Source: Aliterella atlantica CENA595
GTDB taxonomy: Bacteria; Cyanobacteriota; Cyanobacteriia; Cyanobacteriales; Chroococcidiopsidaceae
Assembly: GCF_000952155.1 (NCBI RefSeq)
Contig: NZ_JYON01000020.1
Span: 40,039-104,038 of the forward strand
Direction of reading: 5' to 3'
Length of the DNA: 64,000 nt
This document shows, piece by piece, positions 8,315-19,700 of this stretch. Under the pieces are notes generated by a model. The model was not told where the DNA came from. It searched no databases and saw only the letters and a list, made by a program, of their open reading frames with translations. Numbering within the stretch: position 1 is the first letter of the stretch; each line of letters begins with the position of its first letter. The translations under genes were made by a program, and so were the position numbers.

Positions 8315-9655
8315 ATGTCACAACCACCAAATCCTAGCAGTATGCGTAACTTTTTGGCGATCTGGGTAGGTCAATTGGTTTCTACTATTGGTAGTAGTAT
8401 GAGTCGCTTTGCGATCGCCATTTGGGCATGGGAAATTACAGGTCAAGCAACAACTCTGACTCTAGTGGGCTTTTTTAGCTTGCTACCTAGTATAGCGGTA
8501 GCTTCCATCTCAGGGGCAATTGTTGACCATTTTAATCGCAAATTACTGTTGATAATAGGTGACACAGTAGCAGTGCTGACGACAATCGCCATGATGCTGT
8601 TATATCTCACCAACCATTTGCAAATTTGGCATTTATATGTAGCTAGCGCTATTGTCGGGACATTTAATCAATTTCAATCTTTAGCATACTCCGCATCAGT
8701 ATCTTTATTAGTTCCCAAACAACATTACACCCGTGCTAGCAGCCTGGAATTTGTTGCAACTTATGGCAGTAATATAGTCGCTCCCGCTTTAGCAGGATAT
8801 CTTTATCCAATAATTGGTTTATTGGGAATTTGGCTGATTGATATTTCTACCTTTGCGATCGCTATTAGTAGTTTATTATTTGCCCGCATACCTAACCCAT
8901 CTCTAATCGATACCCAGGAAACTTATACCCATATTTGGCAAGGTTTAGGATTTGGTTTTCGCTATATTCTCGAACGCAAAAGCTTACTCGCTCTTTTAAT
9001 CGTCGCATTCCTGTTTTGGTTTGCTCATGATGTTGGGGATTCTCTCTATACGCCATTGATTTTATCTCGAACTGGCAATGATACTGTGGTTTTGGGCAGT
9101 TTAGCTGCTGCGGCTGGTTTTGGTGGTGTCACTGGAGCCATCATTGTGAGTACCTGGGGTGGTTTTACCAAGAAGATCGACGGTGTTTTGTTGGGGATGA
9201 TTGGTGCAGGACTAAGTAAAATTGTTTTTGGTTGGGGTCGAACCCCTTGGATTTGGATACCTATGCAGTTTTGTTCTTCTTTCAATTTCCCTTTCAACGG
9301 TAGTTCTGATAACGCCATTTGGTTAGCTAAAGTTGCTCCCCATGTCCAAGGAAGGGTATTTGCCGCCCATGCATTAGTTTTACAATTTGGGTCAGCAGTA
9401 GCTTATTTAATCGCAGGTCCTCTAGCAGATAGAATATTTACTCCTGCATTAGCCGCAGGTAATGGTCGTGCGGGAATTTTGGCAACAATATTTGGGACTA
9501 ATGCAGGTGCGGGGATCGCACTGCTGTATGTAATCTGTGCTGTGGGTATGTTGCTGGTTGGGTGTGCTGGATTTTATATTCCCCAACTGCGAGATGTGGA
9601 GAAGATTTTACCCGACCATGATGCTGAATATGCACGAGTTGAATCGGGGAAATAA
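8315..9655 (+). CDS. MFS transporter, probable siderophore exporter (EntS/MFS_3 type)
   Basis: A 446-residue integral membrane protein with about twelve hydrophobic segments. The family loop between TM2 and TM3 reads G-A-I-V-D-H-F-N-R-K. The opening (F-L-A-I-W-V-G-Q-L-V-S-T-I-G-S-S-M-S-R-F-A) matches the MFS group that includes enterobactin exporter EntS and macrolide-efflux-like permeases. It sits between the siderophore uptake operon and the NRPS cluster on the same strand, so export of the finished siderophore or its acylated precursor across the inner membrane is the best inference. The ribosome binding site is weak (GAG directly before the ATG). An in-frame ATG ten codons later (8342) is an alternative start. 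Confidence 0.8.
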   Translation: MSQPPNPSSMRNFLAIWVGQLVSTIGSSMSRFAIAIWAWEITGQATTLTLVGFFSLLPSIAVASISGAIVDHFNRKLLLIIGDTVAVLTTIAMMLLYLTNHLQIWHLYVASAIVGTFNQFQSLAYSASVSLLVPKQHYTRASSLEFVATYGSNIVAPALAGYLYPIIGLLGIWLIDISTFAIAISSLLFARIPNPSLIDTQETYTHIWQGLGFGFRYILERKSLLALLIVAFLFWFAHDVGDSLYTPLILSRTGNDTVVLGSLAAAAGFGGVTGAIIVSTWGGFTKKIDGVLLGMIGAGLSKIVFGWGRTPWIWIPMQFCSSFNFPFNGSSDNAIWLAKVAPHVQGRVFAAHALVLQFGSAVAYLIAGPLADRIFTPALAAGNGRAGILATIFGTNAGAGIALLYVICAVGMLLVGCAGFYIPQLRDVEKILPDHDAEYARVESGK

Positions 9656-10150
9656 GTCCTAGAACTGTCCTTATTTATATACCTAGATTATCTTAGCGCT
9701 AAAAGCTATAAGTTTTACTCATTGCTATTCTCTTGCCTCAATCTGTCACTTATCGGTAAAGTAAGGCAAGCTAAATAAAAATAACTCTCAATAATATTGA
9801 GAATGATTCGCACAGACGAATGTTTTAATTTCAGCACATCGGTGGTTGGCTAAACTATCAATGGTCGAGAACTAGAGTTAAGTAAGCACAAAATTCTAAC
9901 TCGACTTACAATCCTTGGTTTGGTTGACTACTAGGCTTGAATTGAGATCGATAATCAGCAGTAGTCACAGAAGGTACAGGATGAAAATACTCTCCAGTTT
10001 CATAAATCAAATGCAGTTTCAGTGCTGGCGAGCATATTTTTATTACCAGCCGAAAGCTCTGTAGAAACGACATCCCGCCAATTTTCTCTGGCGATCGCAA
10101 CCTGAGAAAACCAGCAGTTTATTAGGTGCATTTAGCTCTCGCAAATAAAC
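9656..10150. other. 495-base regulatory spacer ahead of the NRPS/PKS cluster
   Basis: It contains the near-palindromic Fur-like site at 9798-9812. I see no convincing gene. A 64-codon minus-strand frame (9906-10100) has no recognisable domain or ribosome binding site. A TTGACT at 9924-9929 has a GATAAT 20 bases away, too far for a confident promoter. The first synthetase gene starts about 340 bases after the Fur-like site, so a long leader is likely. Confidence 0.5.
9798..9812. promoter_or_regulatory. Fur-like operator upstream of siderophore synthetase operon
   Basis: TGAGAATGATTCGCA is a dyad centred on the G at 9805 with one mismatched pair. It matches the 7-1-7 Fur consensus TGATAATNATTATCA at 11 of the 14 defined positions. 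It lies in the only long spacer upstream of the NRPS/PKS operon, so iron repression of the whole cluster is expected. Found by eye; no matrix score was computed. Confidence 0.6.
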
Positions 10151-13100
10151 ATGATTAAATCCAATTGTTCCTCTGTTAAAAGCCAACCTAGCTGTTCTAC
10201 TGTTGTAGAACTGTTACGTTTGAGAAGTTCATCGCAGCCAAATCGAGATGCTTTCACATTTTTGTTAGACGGGGAAACAGAGCAAACAACCCTGACTTAC
10301 CAAGAATTAGATCGGCTAGCACGTCGAGTTGCTACTCGGTTGCAAGAACTAGGCTTAACAGGCGAACGAGCTTTACTGCTTTATCCTGCTGGACTAGATT
10401 TTTTAATTGCCTTCTTTGGTTGCTTATATGCAAAAGTTGTGGCGGTGACTGCATATCCTCCCAGAAATCAGCGCAATACACCAAGAATAAAAGCAATTGC
10501 TACTGATGCCGAAGCTGCGATCGCTCTAACAACTACGGAAATATTCTCAACAGTGCAGTCTCTCATGACAGAAAAGACTGACACAACATCATTGCAGTGG
10601 TTAACTACCGATAATCTGACACAGGGGATAGAAGATAATTGGCAACCACCCCAGATCGATAGAGATAGCCTGGCTTTTCTGCAATATACATCTGGTTCTA
10701 CAGGCACGCCTAAAGGTGTGATGATTACTCATGGCAACCTCCTGCACAATGCTCTGACAACTTGCCAATTTATGGAGCATTCCGCAGACAGTAAGTTTGT
10801 CACATGGTTGCCAATGTACCACGATATGGGTTTAATCGGTGGCATATTACAACCTTTGTATGGGGGTTTTCCGTGTATTGTTATGCCTCCTGCTGCCTTT
10901 CTCCAACGTCCATATCGTTGGTTGCAGACAATTTCTCAATATCAAGGAACGACCAGTGGCGGTCCCAATTTTGCCTACGATCTATGCGTGCAGAAAATTA
11001 CTCCCGAACAAAAAGCAACTCTTGACCTGAGTAGCTGGAGTGTAGCTTTTAATGGTGCTGAACCGATTCGTTACGATACCTTGGAGAGATTTGCAGCCGC
11101 ATTTGCAGAATGTGGCTTTCGCAAAGAGGCATTCTATCCATGTTATGGCATGGCGGAAACAACTCTCATGGTTTCAGGTGTAGATAAGGCTACCTCACCA
11201 TTAGTAAAAGCGATTGACAAATCGGCATTAGCATCTAATCGAGTTATTGAATTGGCAGTTGCAGATGAGAATATATATCATTTTGTTAGTTGCGGTCGAG
11301 TCATCCCCCAACAGCAAGTAGTTATTGCTAATCCTGAAACACTTAAGGCTTGTCAACCCGACGAAATTGGGGAAATTTGGGTATCAGGATTGAGCGTTGG
11401 TCAAGGCTATTGGCATCGAGAACAAGAGACAGAAGAGACATTTGGCGCTTATTTATCAGATACAGGCGCAGGACCTTTCCTGCGAACTGGAGATTTGGGC
11501 TTTTTGCAGGATGGAGAGCTATTTATTACAGGTAGAGCTAAAGATTTAATTATTATTCGCGGTCGCAATCTTTACCCACAGGATATAGAACTTAGCTGCG
11601 AAAGCAGCCATCAATCTTTACGCGCTGGTGCTAGTGCCGCATTTACAGTTGAAGTAGACAATGAAGAGAAGTTAGTCATTGTCCAAGAATTAGAGTTTCG
11701 CGCCAAACCTAATGTAGAAGAAGTAATAAGTGCTATTCGTCAAGCGGTGACACAAGAGCATGAAGTCCAAGTTTATGCAGTAGTTTTAATTAAACCAGGT
11801 AGTATCCCCAAAACTAGCAGTGGTAAGATTCAAAGACGTGCAACTCGCGCCCAGTTTCTTGCCAGTGAGTTAGCTGTAGTTGCAAGTAGTATTTTCGACG
11901 ATGTAAGTAATGATTTTGATTTAGATAATTTGTGTCGCGAGACTCTTTTAGCTGCAACAGAAAATCGTCAGCAACTTTTAGAAGATTATCTGCATCGGGT
12001 TGTAGCTCAAATTTTGAAAGTAGCTCCATCTCAGTTCAACTCCCAGCAAGCTTTGAATACTCTGGGATTAGATTCGATTATGGCAATCGATTTGCAGAAC
12101 TGGATTGAAAATAAGTTTGGGGTACAAATACCCGCAGTGAATTTTCTAGATGGTATTAGTATTGCTCAATTAGCGACGCAGGCGATCGCACAAATCAAAG
12201 AGAAAAAAGCGATCGCACAGGCAATATCACCAGTTGCTACAAGTATTAACGAATATCCTCTTTCCTTCGCTCAACAACGTTTGTGGTTCTTTGATCAGTT
12301 AGAACCAGGCAACCCATTTTACAATATGGCGATCGCCGCACGCTTAACTGGATCTGCGAACATTGCTGTTTTAGAGGAAAGTTTAAATGCGATTATCCAA
12401 CGTCACGCAGTTCTAAGGACTACTTTTACTAATAGAAAAGGCAAAGCGCTACAAGTTATTGCTCCTAGTTTGACTGTCAAGATACCGATAATTGACTTAG
12501 AGAAGTTAGAAGCACCTGAGCAAACAGCAGATTTAGAGCGATCGATGCGCTTAGAAGCACGTCAACCGATTGATTTGACAAGCGGGTGTTTGTTACGCTG
12601 TACCCTCGTCAGACTTCAGCCGACAGAGCATATCATGTTGCTGACAATTCATCACATTGCTGCTGATGGTTGGTCTATGGGAGTTTTTCTCCAAGAACTT
12701 GCAGCATTTTATCAAGCCTTTTTGACAGGAAAACCCCCAGCACTAGCTGAACTGCCTATCCAATATACAGATTTTGCTGTTTGGCAACGCAATTGGCTGC
12801 AAAAAGATGTACTAGATTCACAGCTACGGTATTGGCAGCAACAATTAAGTAAACCTCTGCCAGTATTAGATTTACCTACAGATTATCCACGCCCACCAGT
12901 CCAAAGTTTTGTTGGTAGCAAGCGAGAATTTGCCCTATCCAAGTCTCTAACCGCAGCCTTGAAAACCGTCTCGCGGCAAGAGGGAGTAACGCTGTTTATG
13001 ACGCTGTTAGCAGCGTTTAAAGTGTTACTTTATCGTTATAGTGGTCAGTCAGATATTTTAGTTGGTTCGCCTGTTGCCAACCGCAACCATCAAGAATTGA

Positions 13101-16100
13101 AACCACTGATTGGCTGCTTTGTCAATACATTAGCGTTGCGGACAAATTTGAGTGAGAACTTGACATTTACACAGTTGCTCAAGCAAATTCGGGAAGTCAC
13201 ATTAGGAGCTTATGCTCATCAAGATTTACCTTTTGACCAATTAGTAGAGACAGTGCAACCAGAACGGGACTTGAGTAGGCATCCACTATTTCAAGTATGG
13301 TTTGCTCTGCACAATACCCCACTACCAGCGTTGCAAGTTGCAGATATAACTTTAACTCGGTTAACTGTTGATGTCGGAACAGTGCAGCTTGACTTGAGTT
13401 TTGATATGGAAGAAACTTCCCAAGGGATGATTGGTTGGGTTGAATACAGTACAGACTTGTTTAATGCTGACACTATCAATCGGATGATTGGGCATTTTAC
13501 AACCTTGTTAGCAAGCATTGTCCAAAATCCAGAGCAAAGTCTCGTTGACTTGCCGATGTTAACTCCAGCAGAACAACAGGAGTTACTGATTGATTGGAAT
13601 AATACTTGTAGTAATAATTGGCAAAATCAATGCTTGCACGAGCTATTTGAAACCCAAGCAGCCAAGACACCAGATACTATTGCTGTCGTATTTGAACGAG
13701 AAAAAATTACCTATCATCAACTGAATCAAAGAGCTAACCAACTTGCTCATCACTTACGCAGACAAAGGGTAAAACCTGAAGTTTTGGTAGGAATTTGTGT
13801 AGAACGCTCTGTAGAAATGGTGGTGGGGATTTTGGCAATTCTCAAAGCTGGTGGTGCTTACGTACCCCTAGATCCAACCTATCCCCAAGAGCGTCTGGAG
13901 TTTATGCTCCAAGATACTCAAGTGGCAGTTTTGCTAACTCAAGAGCAACTGGATCGAGAGTTGTGTTTGCACAGTAACGCTACAGTTGTTTATCTCGATT
14001 CTTGGCAGGTAGATACTCCAGAAAACCAAGTAAATCCAGTCAATCAAGCCTTACCTACTAACCTTGCTTATGTGCTTTATACCTCTGGTTCTACAGGTCA
14101 AAGTAAAGGTGTTTGCTGCACTCATTGGGGAGTGGGTAATTTATTAGCAGATTTTACTGGCAGACATCAAATTCAAGCTGGGGATGCTTGCAGTTTGTGG
14201 ACAAGCCTAAATTTTGATGTTTCGGTGTATGAAATCTTTTCTGCTCTTTTAGCAGGAGGAACACTACATATTGTTCCAGAAGTTATACGTGCCGATGTTA
14301 GCAAGTTTGGGGAATGGTTAGATGTCCATCAGATCGAGAGCGCTTATGTGCCTCCTTTCCATCTCAAAGCACTTGCTGATTGGTTAGCAGACAAGCCAGG
14401 AAAATTGACTTTGCAGCGGTTACTTGTAGGTGTAGAACCCATTTTGCAAAGTTTGCTAATTTCAATTCAAAAGCAAATTCCCAGATTGCAGATTATCAAT
14501 GGTTATGGACCTACAGAAGCCACCATTTGCACTACCTTGTATTCTGTGCATCCAGATTCTACCGATGCAAAAACACCAATTGGTCGTCCGGTGCAAAATA
14601 CAGCAATTTATCTGCTAGATCGCAACTTACAACCTGTTCCTGTGGGAGTTCCTGGAGAAATATACATTGCTGGTGTAGGACTTGCGCGAGGATATTTACA
14701 TCGTCCTGAGTTAACCGCCGAAAGATTTATACCCAATCCCTTCAGCCACCAGATGGGAGAGTATTTATACAAAACAGGCGATCGCGCTAAATATCTCCCT
14801 GATGGTAATCTAGAAATCTTGGGACGATTGGATAGTCAAATTAAGTTTCGTGGCTTCCGAGTGGAATTAGGAGAAATTGAGTCAGTTTTACGCCAAAATC
14901 CACTTGTGCAAGATGCTGTTGTTTTACTGCGAGAAGATATTCCTGGAGATCGGCGATTAGTAGCTTATTTAGTCCCAAATCAAAATAATCCTCATCTTGA
15001 CGCACAAATATCTACAACCGCAGAAGTTGAGTATTTGTCTCAAATCCAAACTGTTTACGATCAATTTTACAGTTGGGAATTTTCTTCGTCTGACCCTTCA
15101 ATTAATTTAAGAGTTTGGAAAAGTAGCTACACCGAACAGCCATTACCAGAGTCAGAAATTATCGAAAGTGTAGATTGCACTGTCCAGCGAATTCTTGCTT
15201 TACAACCTCAGCAGGTGTTAGAAATTGGCTGCGGTACAGGTTTAATTTTGTCGAGAGTTGCGCCTCATTGCCAGCATTACAGGGGGATGGATATCTCCGA
15301 GGTAGCATTACAATATCTAAAACAGCAGTTAGACAAAAACCAGACAGAATTAGTATCTAAGGTCAAACTTATTCAAGGGATGGCGCATAACCTAACAGCC
15401 ATTGCACCACAAGAAATAGACACAGTTATTCTCAATGAGATTATTCAAAATTTTCCTAGCATTGATTACTTAGTCAATGTTTTGGCAAAAGTAGTTACTC
15501 TCGTCAAATCTGGGGGACGAATTTTTATTGGTGGCGTTCGCAGTTTACCACTTTTAGAAGCTTTTCATGCCTCTGTCCAACTAGATCGCGCACTAGATTC
15601 TCTTACCGCAGACAAGTTTAAGCAACGAGTCCAAGAACACCTCTATGCTGATAATGAATTAGTTATTGACCCAGCTTTGTTTGCGGCTATTAAGCAACAT
15701 ATACCTCAAATTAGCCACGTACAAATTCAACTCAAGGGTGGTCGCTATGATAACGAGTTAACTAAGTTTAAATATGATGTCATCCTCTATATAGAAACTC
15801 CAGTTAAGACGATCCAAGACATACCTTCTTTAGATTGGCAGCAAGAGCAATTAAGTGTCGCTGCAATTCGTCAGTTGCTTTTAGAACGAAAGCCAGAATG
15901 TTTCCGAATAGAGAGAGTTTCTAATCCTCGTTTGCTAAAAGAAATCCAAATTTTGCAATGGATGGTAGAAGCTGAACCATCGCAAACAATTGCAAATCTA
16001 CGGCAAATCCAAGATGCTCCCACGCTAGGGTTAGAGCCTGAAGACCTGTGGAAACTAAGTCAAGAACTACCTTATGGTGTGGAAATAATTTGGTCTACTG

Positions 16101-16747
16101 GTAGAAACGATTGTTATGATGCGATATTTAGGCGGCACCAGATCGGCACTAGCGATCGCATAACGGCTTCAGCATTACAACCGCAAGCAAATATCCGACC
16201 TTGGCAAGAATACAGTAATCAAAGATCGCCACATACAGATCCTCAAAAACTCGTTCCTCAATTGCGCGGTTTTCTGAAGGAAAAACTACCCGCTTATATG
16301 TTGCCTAGCAGCTACGTGGTATTAGATACGTTGCCTTTGCTACCTAATGGTAAAGTCGATAAGCGATCGCTTCCACAGCCAGAAAATTCGCGTCTTGTAG
16401 AAATTGCTTATGTACCTCCGCAAACTCAAGTCGAACAAAAAATTGTGGCAATTTGGCGAGAGATATTGCAGGTAGATAAAATTGGCATCCATGACAATTT
16501 CTTTGACCTTGGTGGTAATTCCTTACTTATTGTGCAGTTGCATAACGAATTACAAGAAAGTTTTGGGCGTGATTTGTCAGTTGTAGAGCTATTTCAATAC
16601 CCAACAATTAGTAAATTATCAGAGCGGATTAATCGCCAAACAAACGGAGAGTCTGCTTTTAATTCGCTCCATAATCGAGCGCAAAAACAAAAGCAAGCTT
16701 TAAATCGACAAAAGAATTTGCTGAGAAAAAGAGACAATATTAATTGA
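10151..16747 (+). CDS. NRPS loading protein FAAL-ACP-C-A(MT)-T
   Basis: A 2198-residue starter synthetase. Domains: fatty acyl-AMP ligase (about 20-600; Y-T-S-G-S-T-G-T-P-K-G and the FAAL-like W-L-P-M-Y-H-D-M-G-L); ACP with Ser642 in G-L-D-S-I; condensation domain (about 705-1140) with His834-His835-Asp839-Gly840; adenylation domain (from about 1155) with a methyltransferase inserted between motifs A8 and A10 (about 1625-1950; SAM motif L-E-I-G-C-G-T-G at about 1690); carrier domain with Ser2124 in G-G-N-S-L. The FAAL would activate a free fatty acid and load it on the ACP, and the C domain would join it to the first amino acid. An MT at this position is usually an N-methyltransferase. My by-eye pocket code is D-V-Y-Y-L-G-G-I-C, which I cannot assign. 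The basic helical C-terminal tail probably docks to the next protein. Confidence 0.93.
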   Translation: MIKSNCSSVKSQPSCSTVVELLRLRSSSQPNRDAFTFLLDGETEQTTLTYQELDRLARRVATRLQELGLTGERALLLYPAGLDFLIAFFGCLYAKVVAVTAYPPRNQRNTPRIKAIATDAEAAIALTTTEIFSTVQSLMTEKTDTTSLQWLTTDNLTQGIEDNWQPPQIDRDSLAFLQYTSGSTGTPKGVMITHGNLLHNALTTCQFMEHSADSKFVTWLPMYHDMGLIGGILQPLYGGFPCIVMPPAAFLQRPYRWLQTISQYQGTTSGGPNFAYDLCVQKITPEQKATLDLSSWSVAFNGAEPIRYDTLERFAAAFAECGFRKEAFYPCYGMAETTLMVSGVDKATSPLVKAIDKSALASNRVIELAVADENIYHFVSCGRVIPQQQVVIANPETLKACQPDEIGEIWVSGLSVGQGYWHREQETEETFGAYLSDTGAGPFLRTGDLGFLQDGELFITGRAKDLIIIRGRNLYPQDIELSCESSHQSLRAGASAAFTVEVDNEEKLVIVQELEFRAKPNVEEVISAIRQAVTQEHEVQVYAVVLIKPGSIPKTSSGKIQRRATRAQFLASELAVVASSIFDDVSNDFDLDNLCRETLLAATENRQQLLEDYLHRVVAQILKVAPSQFNSQQALNTLGLDSIMAIDLQNWIENKFGVQIPAVNFLDGISIAQLATQAIAQIKEKKAIAQAISPVATSINEYPLSFAQQRLWFFDQLEPGNPFYNMAIAARLTGSANIAVLEESLNAIIQRHAVLRTTFTNRKGKALQVIAPSLTVKIPIIDLEKLEAPEQTADLERSMRLEARQPIDLTSGCLLRCTLVRLQPTEHIMLLTIHHIAADGWSMGVFLQELAAFYQAFLTGKPPALAELPIQYTDFAVWQRNWLQKDVLDSQLRYWQQQLSKPLPVLDLPTDYPRPPVQSFVGSKREFALSKSLTAALKTVSRQEGVTLFMTLLAAFKVLLYRYSGQSDILVGSPVANRNHQELKPLIGCFVNTLALRTNLSENLTFTQLLKQIREVTLGAYAHQDLPFDQLVETVQPERDLSRHPLFQVWFALHNTPLPALQVADITLTRLTVDVGTVQLDLSFDMEETSQGMIGWVEYSTDLFNADTINRMIGHFTTLLASIVQNPEQSLVDLPMLTPAEQQELLIDWNNTCSNNWQNQCLHELFETQAAKTPDTIAVVFEREKITYHQLNQRANQLAHHLRRQRVKPEVLVGICVERSVEMVVGILAILKAGGAYVPLDPTYPQERLEFMLQDTQVAVLLTQEQLDRELCLHSNATVVYLDSWQVDTPENQVNPVNQALPTNLAYVLYTSGSTGQSKGVCCTHWGVGNLLADFTGRHQIQAGDACSLWTSLNFDVSVYEIFSALLAGGTLHIVPEVIRADVSKFGEWLDVHQIESAYVPPFHLKALADWLADKPGKLTLQRLLVGVEPILQSLLISIQKQIPRLQIINGYGPTEATICTTLYSVHPDSTDAKTPIGRPVQNTAIYLLDRNLQPVPVGVPGEIYIAGVGLARGYLHRPELTAERFIPNPFSHQMGEYLYKTGDRAKYLPDGNLEILGRLDSQIKFRGFRVELGEIESVLRQNPLVQDAVVLLREDIPGDRRLVAYLVPNQNNPHLDAQISTTAEVEYLSQIQTVYDQFYSWEFSSSDPSINLRVWKSSYTEQPLPESEIIESVDCTVQRILALQPQQVLEIGCGTGLILSRVAPHCQHYRGMDISEVALQYLKQQLDKNQTELVSKVKLIQGMAHNLTAIAPQEIDTVILNEIIQNFPSIDYLVNVLAKVVTLVKSGGRIFIGGVRSLPLLEAFHASVQLDRALDSLTADKFKQRVQEHLYADNELVIDPALFAAIKQHIPQISHVQIQLKGGRYDNELTKFKYDVILYIETPVKTIQDIPSLDWQQEQLSVAAIRQLLLERKPECFRIERVSNPRLLKEIQILQWMVEAEPSQTIANLRQIQDAPTLGLEPEDLWKLSQELPYGVEIIWSTGRNDCYDAIFRRHQIGTSDRITASALQPQANIRPWQEYSNQRSPHTDPQKLVPQLRGFLKEKLPAYMLPSSYVVLDTLPLLPNGKVDKRSLPQPENSRLVEIAYVPPQTQVEQKIVAIWREILQVDKIGIHDNFFDLGGNSLLIVQLHNELQESFGRDLSVVELFQYPTISKLSERINRQTNGESAFNSLHNRAQKQKQALNRQKNLLRKRDNIN

Positions 16748-16765
16748 TTTAAAAGTAGGCTAGAA

Positions 16766-19700
16766 ATGAGTAAATCTATAGAAGAGATAGCTGTTATAGG
16801 CATGGCGGGGCGTTTCCCTGGGGCGAAAAACATTGAAGAGTTTTGGCAAAATTTATGCTCTGGGGTAGAATCTATTTCCTGTTTTACAGATGAAGAATTA
16901 ACAGCCGCAGGCATCAATTCAACTTTCCTCAACGATAAAAACTATGTCAAATCTGGGTTTATTTTAGAGGATATTGCCCTATTTGATGCCGGATTTTTTG
17001 ATATCAATCCCAAGGAAGCGGAAACTACAGATCCACAACATCGCTTATTACTAGAATGTGCTGATACTGCCCTAGAGGATGCTGGTTATGACTCTACTAG
17101 GTGCAAACAACGCATTGGAGTTTATGTCGGTGCTAGCGATAATAACTATTTGAGCTTCGATCTAAATAAAGACAGTGTTGGCTCGGTAACGTGCTATCAA
17201 ACTTCGATTGGGAATGACAAAGACTACCTAGCAACTCGCGTATCCTACAAATTAAATCTTACAGGTCCGAGTTTAACTATTCAAACTGCTTGTTCGACCT
17301 CATTAGTTAGTATTACTCTAGCTTGTCAAAGCTTGCTAAATTATCAATGCGATATGGCTTTGGCGGGAGGAGTATCAATTCATGTTCCCCAAAAAACTGG
17401 TTATTTACACGAACCAGGTGGAACTTTATCTCCTGATGGTCATTGCTATGCCTTTGATGCCAAAGCACAGGGAATCACTATTGGCAATGGTTTAGGAGTT
17501 GTAGTTCTCAAGCGGTTGAGTGAAGCTGTAGCTGACAAAGATCGCATTTATGCAGTAATTAAAGGTGCAGCCATCAATAATGATGGTGCTGCCAAAGTCG
17601 GTTTTACGGCTCCTAGTGTGGATGGTCAAGCAGAGGCGATCGCTGAAGCAATGATGCTGGCTGAGGTAGAACCCGACACTATTAGTTACATCGAAACTCA
17701 TGGTACAGGGACAACTTTGGGAGATCCTATAGAGATTGCTGCTCTCACCCAGGTTTTTCGCGCCCACACTGAGAAAAAAGGTTTTTGTGCGATCGGTGCG
17801 GTGAAAACAAATATCGGTCATCTCGACGCTGCTGCTGGAGTTGCTGGATTAATCAAAACTGTTCTCGCCCTCAAACACCAGCAAATACCACCCAGTCTGA
17901 ATTTTGCCCAACCCAATCCCAAAATTGATTTTGCTAATAGTCCTTTTTACGTCAATACAAAACTGAGCCAATGGCAACAGGGATTTACCCCGCGTCGTGC
18001 TGGTGTCAGTTCTTTAGGTATGGGTGGAACTAATGCTCATGTCATTTTGGAAGAAGCACCCTGTTTGGAGGAGGGCAGTGAAGGTAGACAATATAAATTG
18101 TTACTACTATCAGCCAAGACGGAAACAGCTTTAGAGACTGCAACTACAAACTTACTCAACCGCCTCCAACAGCACCCAAAATTGAATCTTGCAGATGTCG
18201 CTTATACCTTGCAAGTTGGGCGCAGAGAGTTTAAGCATCGGCGAATGCTGGTATGTCAAGATTCTGAAGATGCCTTAAATGCATGGCAAGATCCGGTTCG
18301 GCAACGAGTTTTGACTAGATATCAAGAGCCAAGTCAGCGAGCGATCGCCTTTATGTTTTCTGGACAGGGCGCTCAGTATGTAGATATGGGTAAAGAACTT
18401 TACCAAAAAGAGGCGATTTTTCAAGAACAGATCGATTTATGCTGTCAATTGCTGCAACCTCATCTTGGTTTGGATTTGCGATCGCTACTTTATCCCCAGG
18501 AATCTGCATCAAAAACCGCCGCCGAAAAACTGCAACAAACTGCGATCGCTCAACCTGCATTGTTTGTAGTTGAATATGCTTTAGCTAAGTTATGGATGTC
18601 TTGGGGGATTTCTCCTAGTGCCACAATTGGTCACAGCATTGGTGAATATGTCGCAGCTTGTCTTGCTGGTGTATTTTCCCTGGAAGATGCTTTAGCTTTA
18701 GTTGCTAAACGTGGAAAGTTGATGCAAAAACTGCCAACTGGTGCGATGCTTTCCATTTCTCAGTCAGCAACGGAAGTTGAAAGTCTGCTAAATGACAATT
18801 TATCTTTAGCTGCTAGTAATGCTCCTGACTCCTGTGTCGTTTCTGGAACCTACGATGCTATAGACGCAATTCAAGAAAAACTCACAGTATTAGGTGTAGA
18901 GTGTCGCCGTTTGCATACATCCCACGCCTTTCATTCTGGGATGATGGAACCGATTTTAGAGCCATTTATCAAAGAAGTTCAAAAAGTTAAACTAAATACT
19001 CCTCAAATCCCCTTTATTTCTAACGTTACAGGAACATGGATTGCAGCAGAACAAGCTACTAATCCTCACTACTGGGCAACACATTTAAGAAAAACAGTGC
19101 AGTTTAGTGCAGGTATCTCTACATTACTGCAAGAGCAATATTACTTGCTGGAAGTAGGACCAGGACGCAGCTTAGGTACTTTAGCAAAAAAACATTCTCA
19201 TGCCCTAGTATTGTCTTCGTTACCTCATCCTAGAGAAAAGCAGTCAGATGTAGCATTTTTACTGAACTCACTAGGCAAACTCTGGTTGTATGGAGTACAG
19301 GTAGATTGGTCAGGATTTTATCGCCATCAGTCCCGTCATCGTCTCCCGCTACCGACCTATCCTTTTGAACGTCAGCGTTACTGGATTGAACGAGAACGTA
19401 CTAAATCTGAGCCACTAGCCAAAAAGCCGGATATAGCAGATTGGTTTTACGCACCTTTGTGGAAACAGTCTTTACCCTCTGGAATTATCAACCAGACACA
19501 ATCAAGCGATCGCAAGTATTGTACTTTGATATTTATCGATAAAATTGGTTTAGGTATAGAAATAGCCAAACGGCTTCAGCTTGAGGGACAAGATGTAATT
19601 ACAGTCCAAGAGGGAGCCAAGTTTACTAAGTTTGACGATCGCGCATATAGCCTAAATCCCCAACAACGTGATGATTATGACTTGTTGCTGAATGAATTGA

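Noticed and set aside
9906..10100. 64-codon minus-strand frame in the spacer before the cluster
   Set aside because: No recognisable domain, no ribosome binding site, and it lies in the probable leader of the NRPS operon. I could not rule out a gene remnant.
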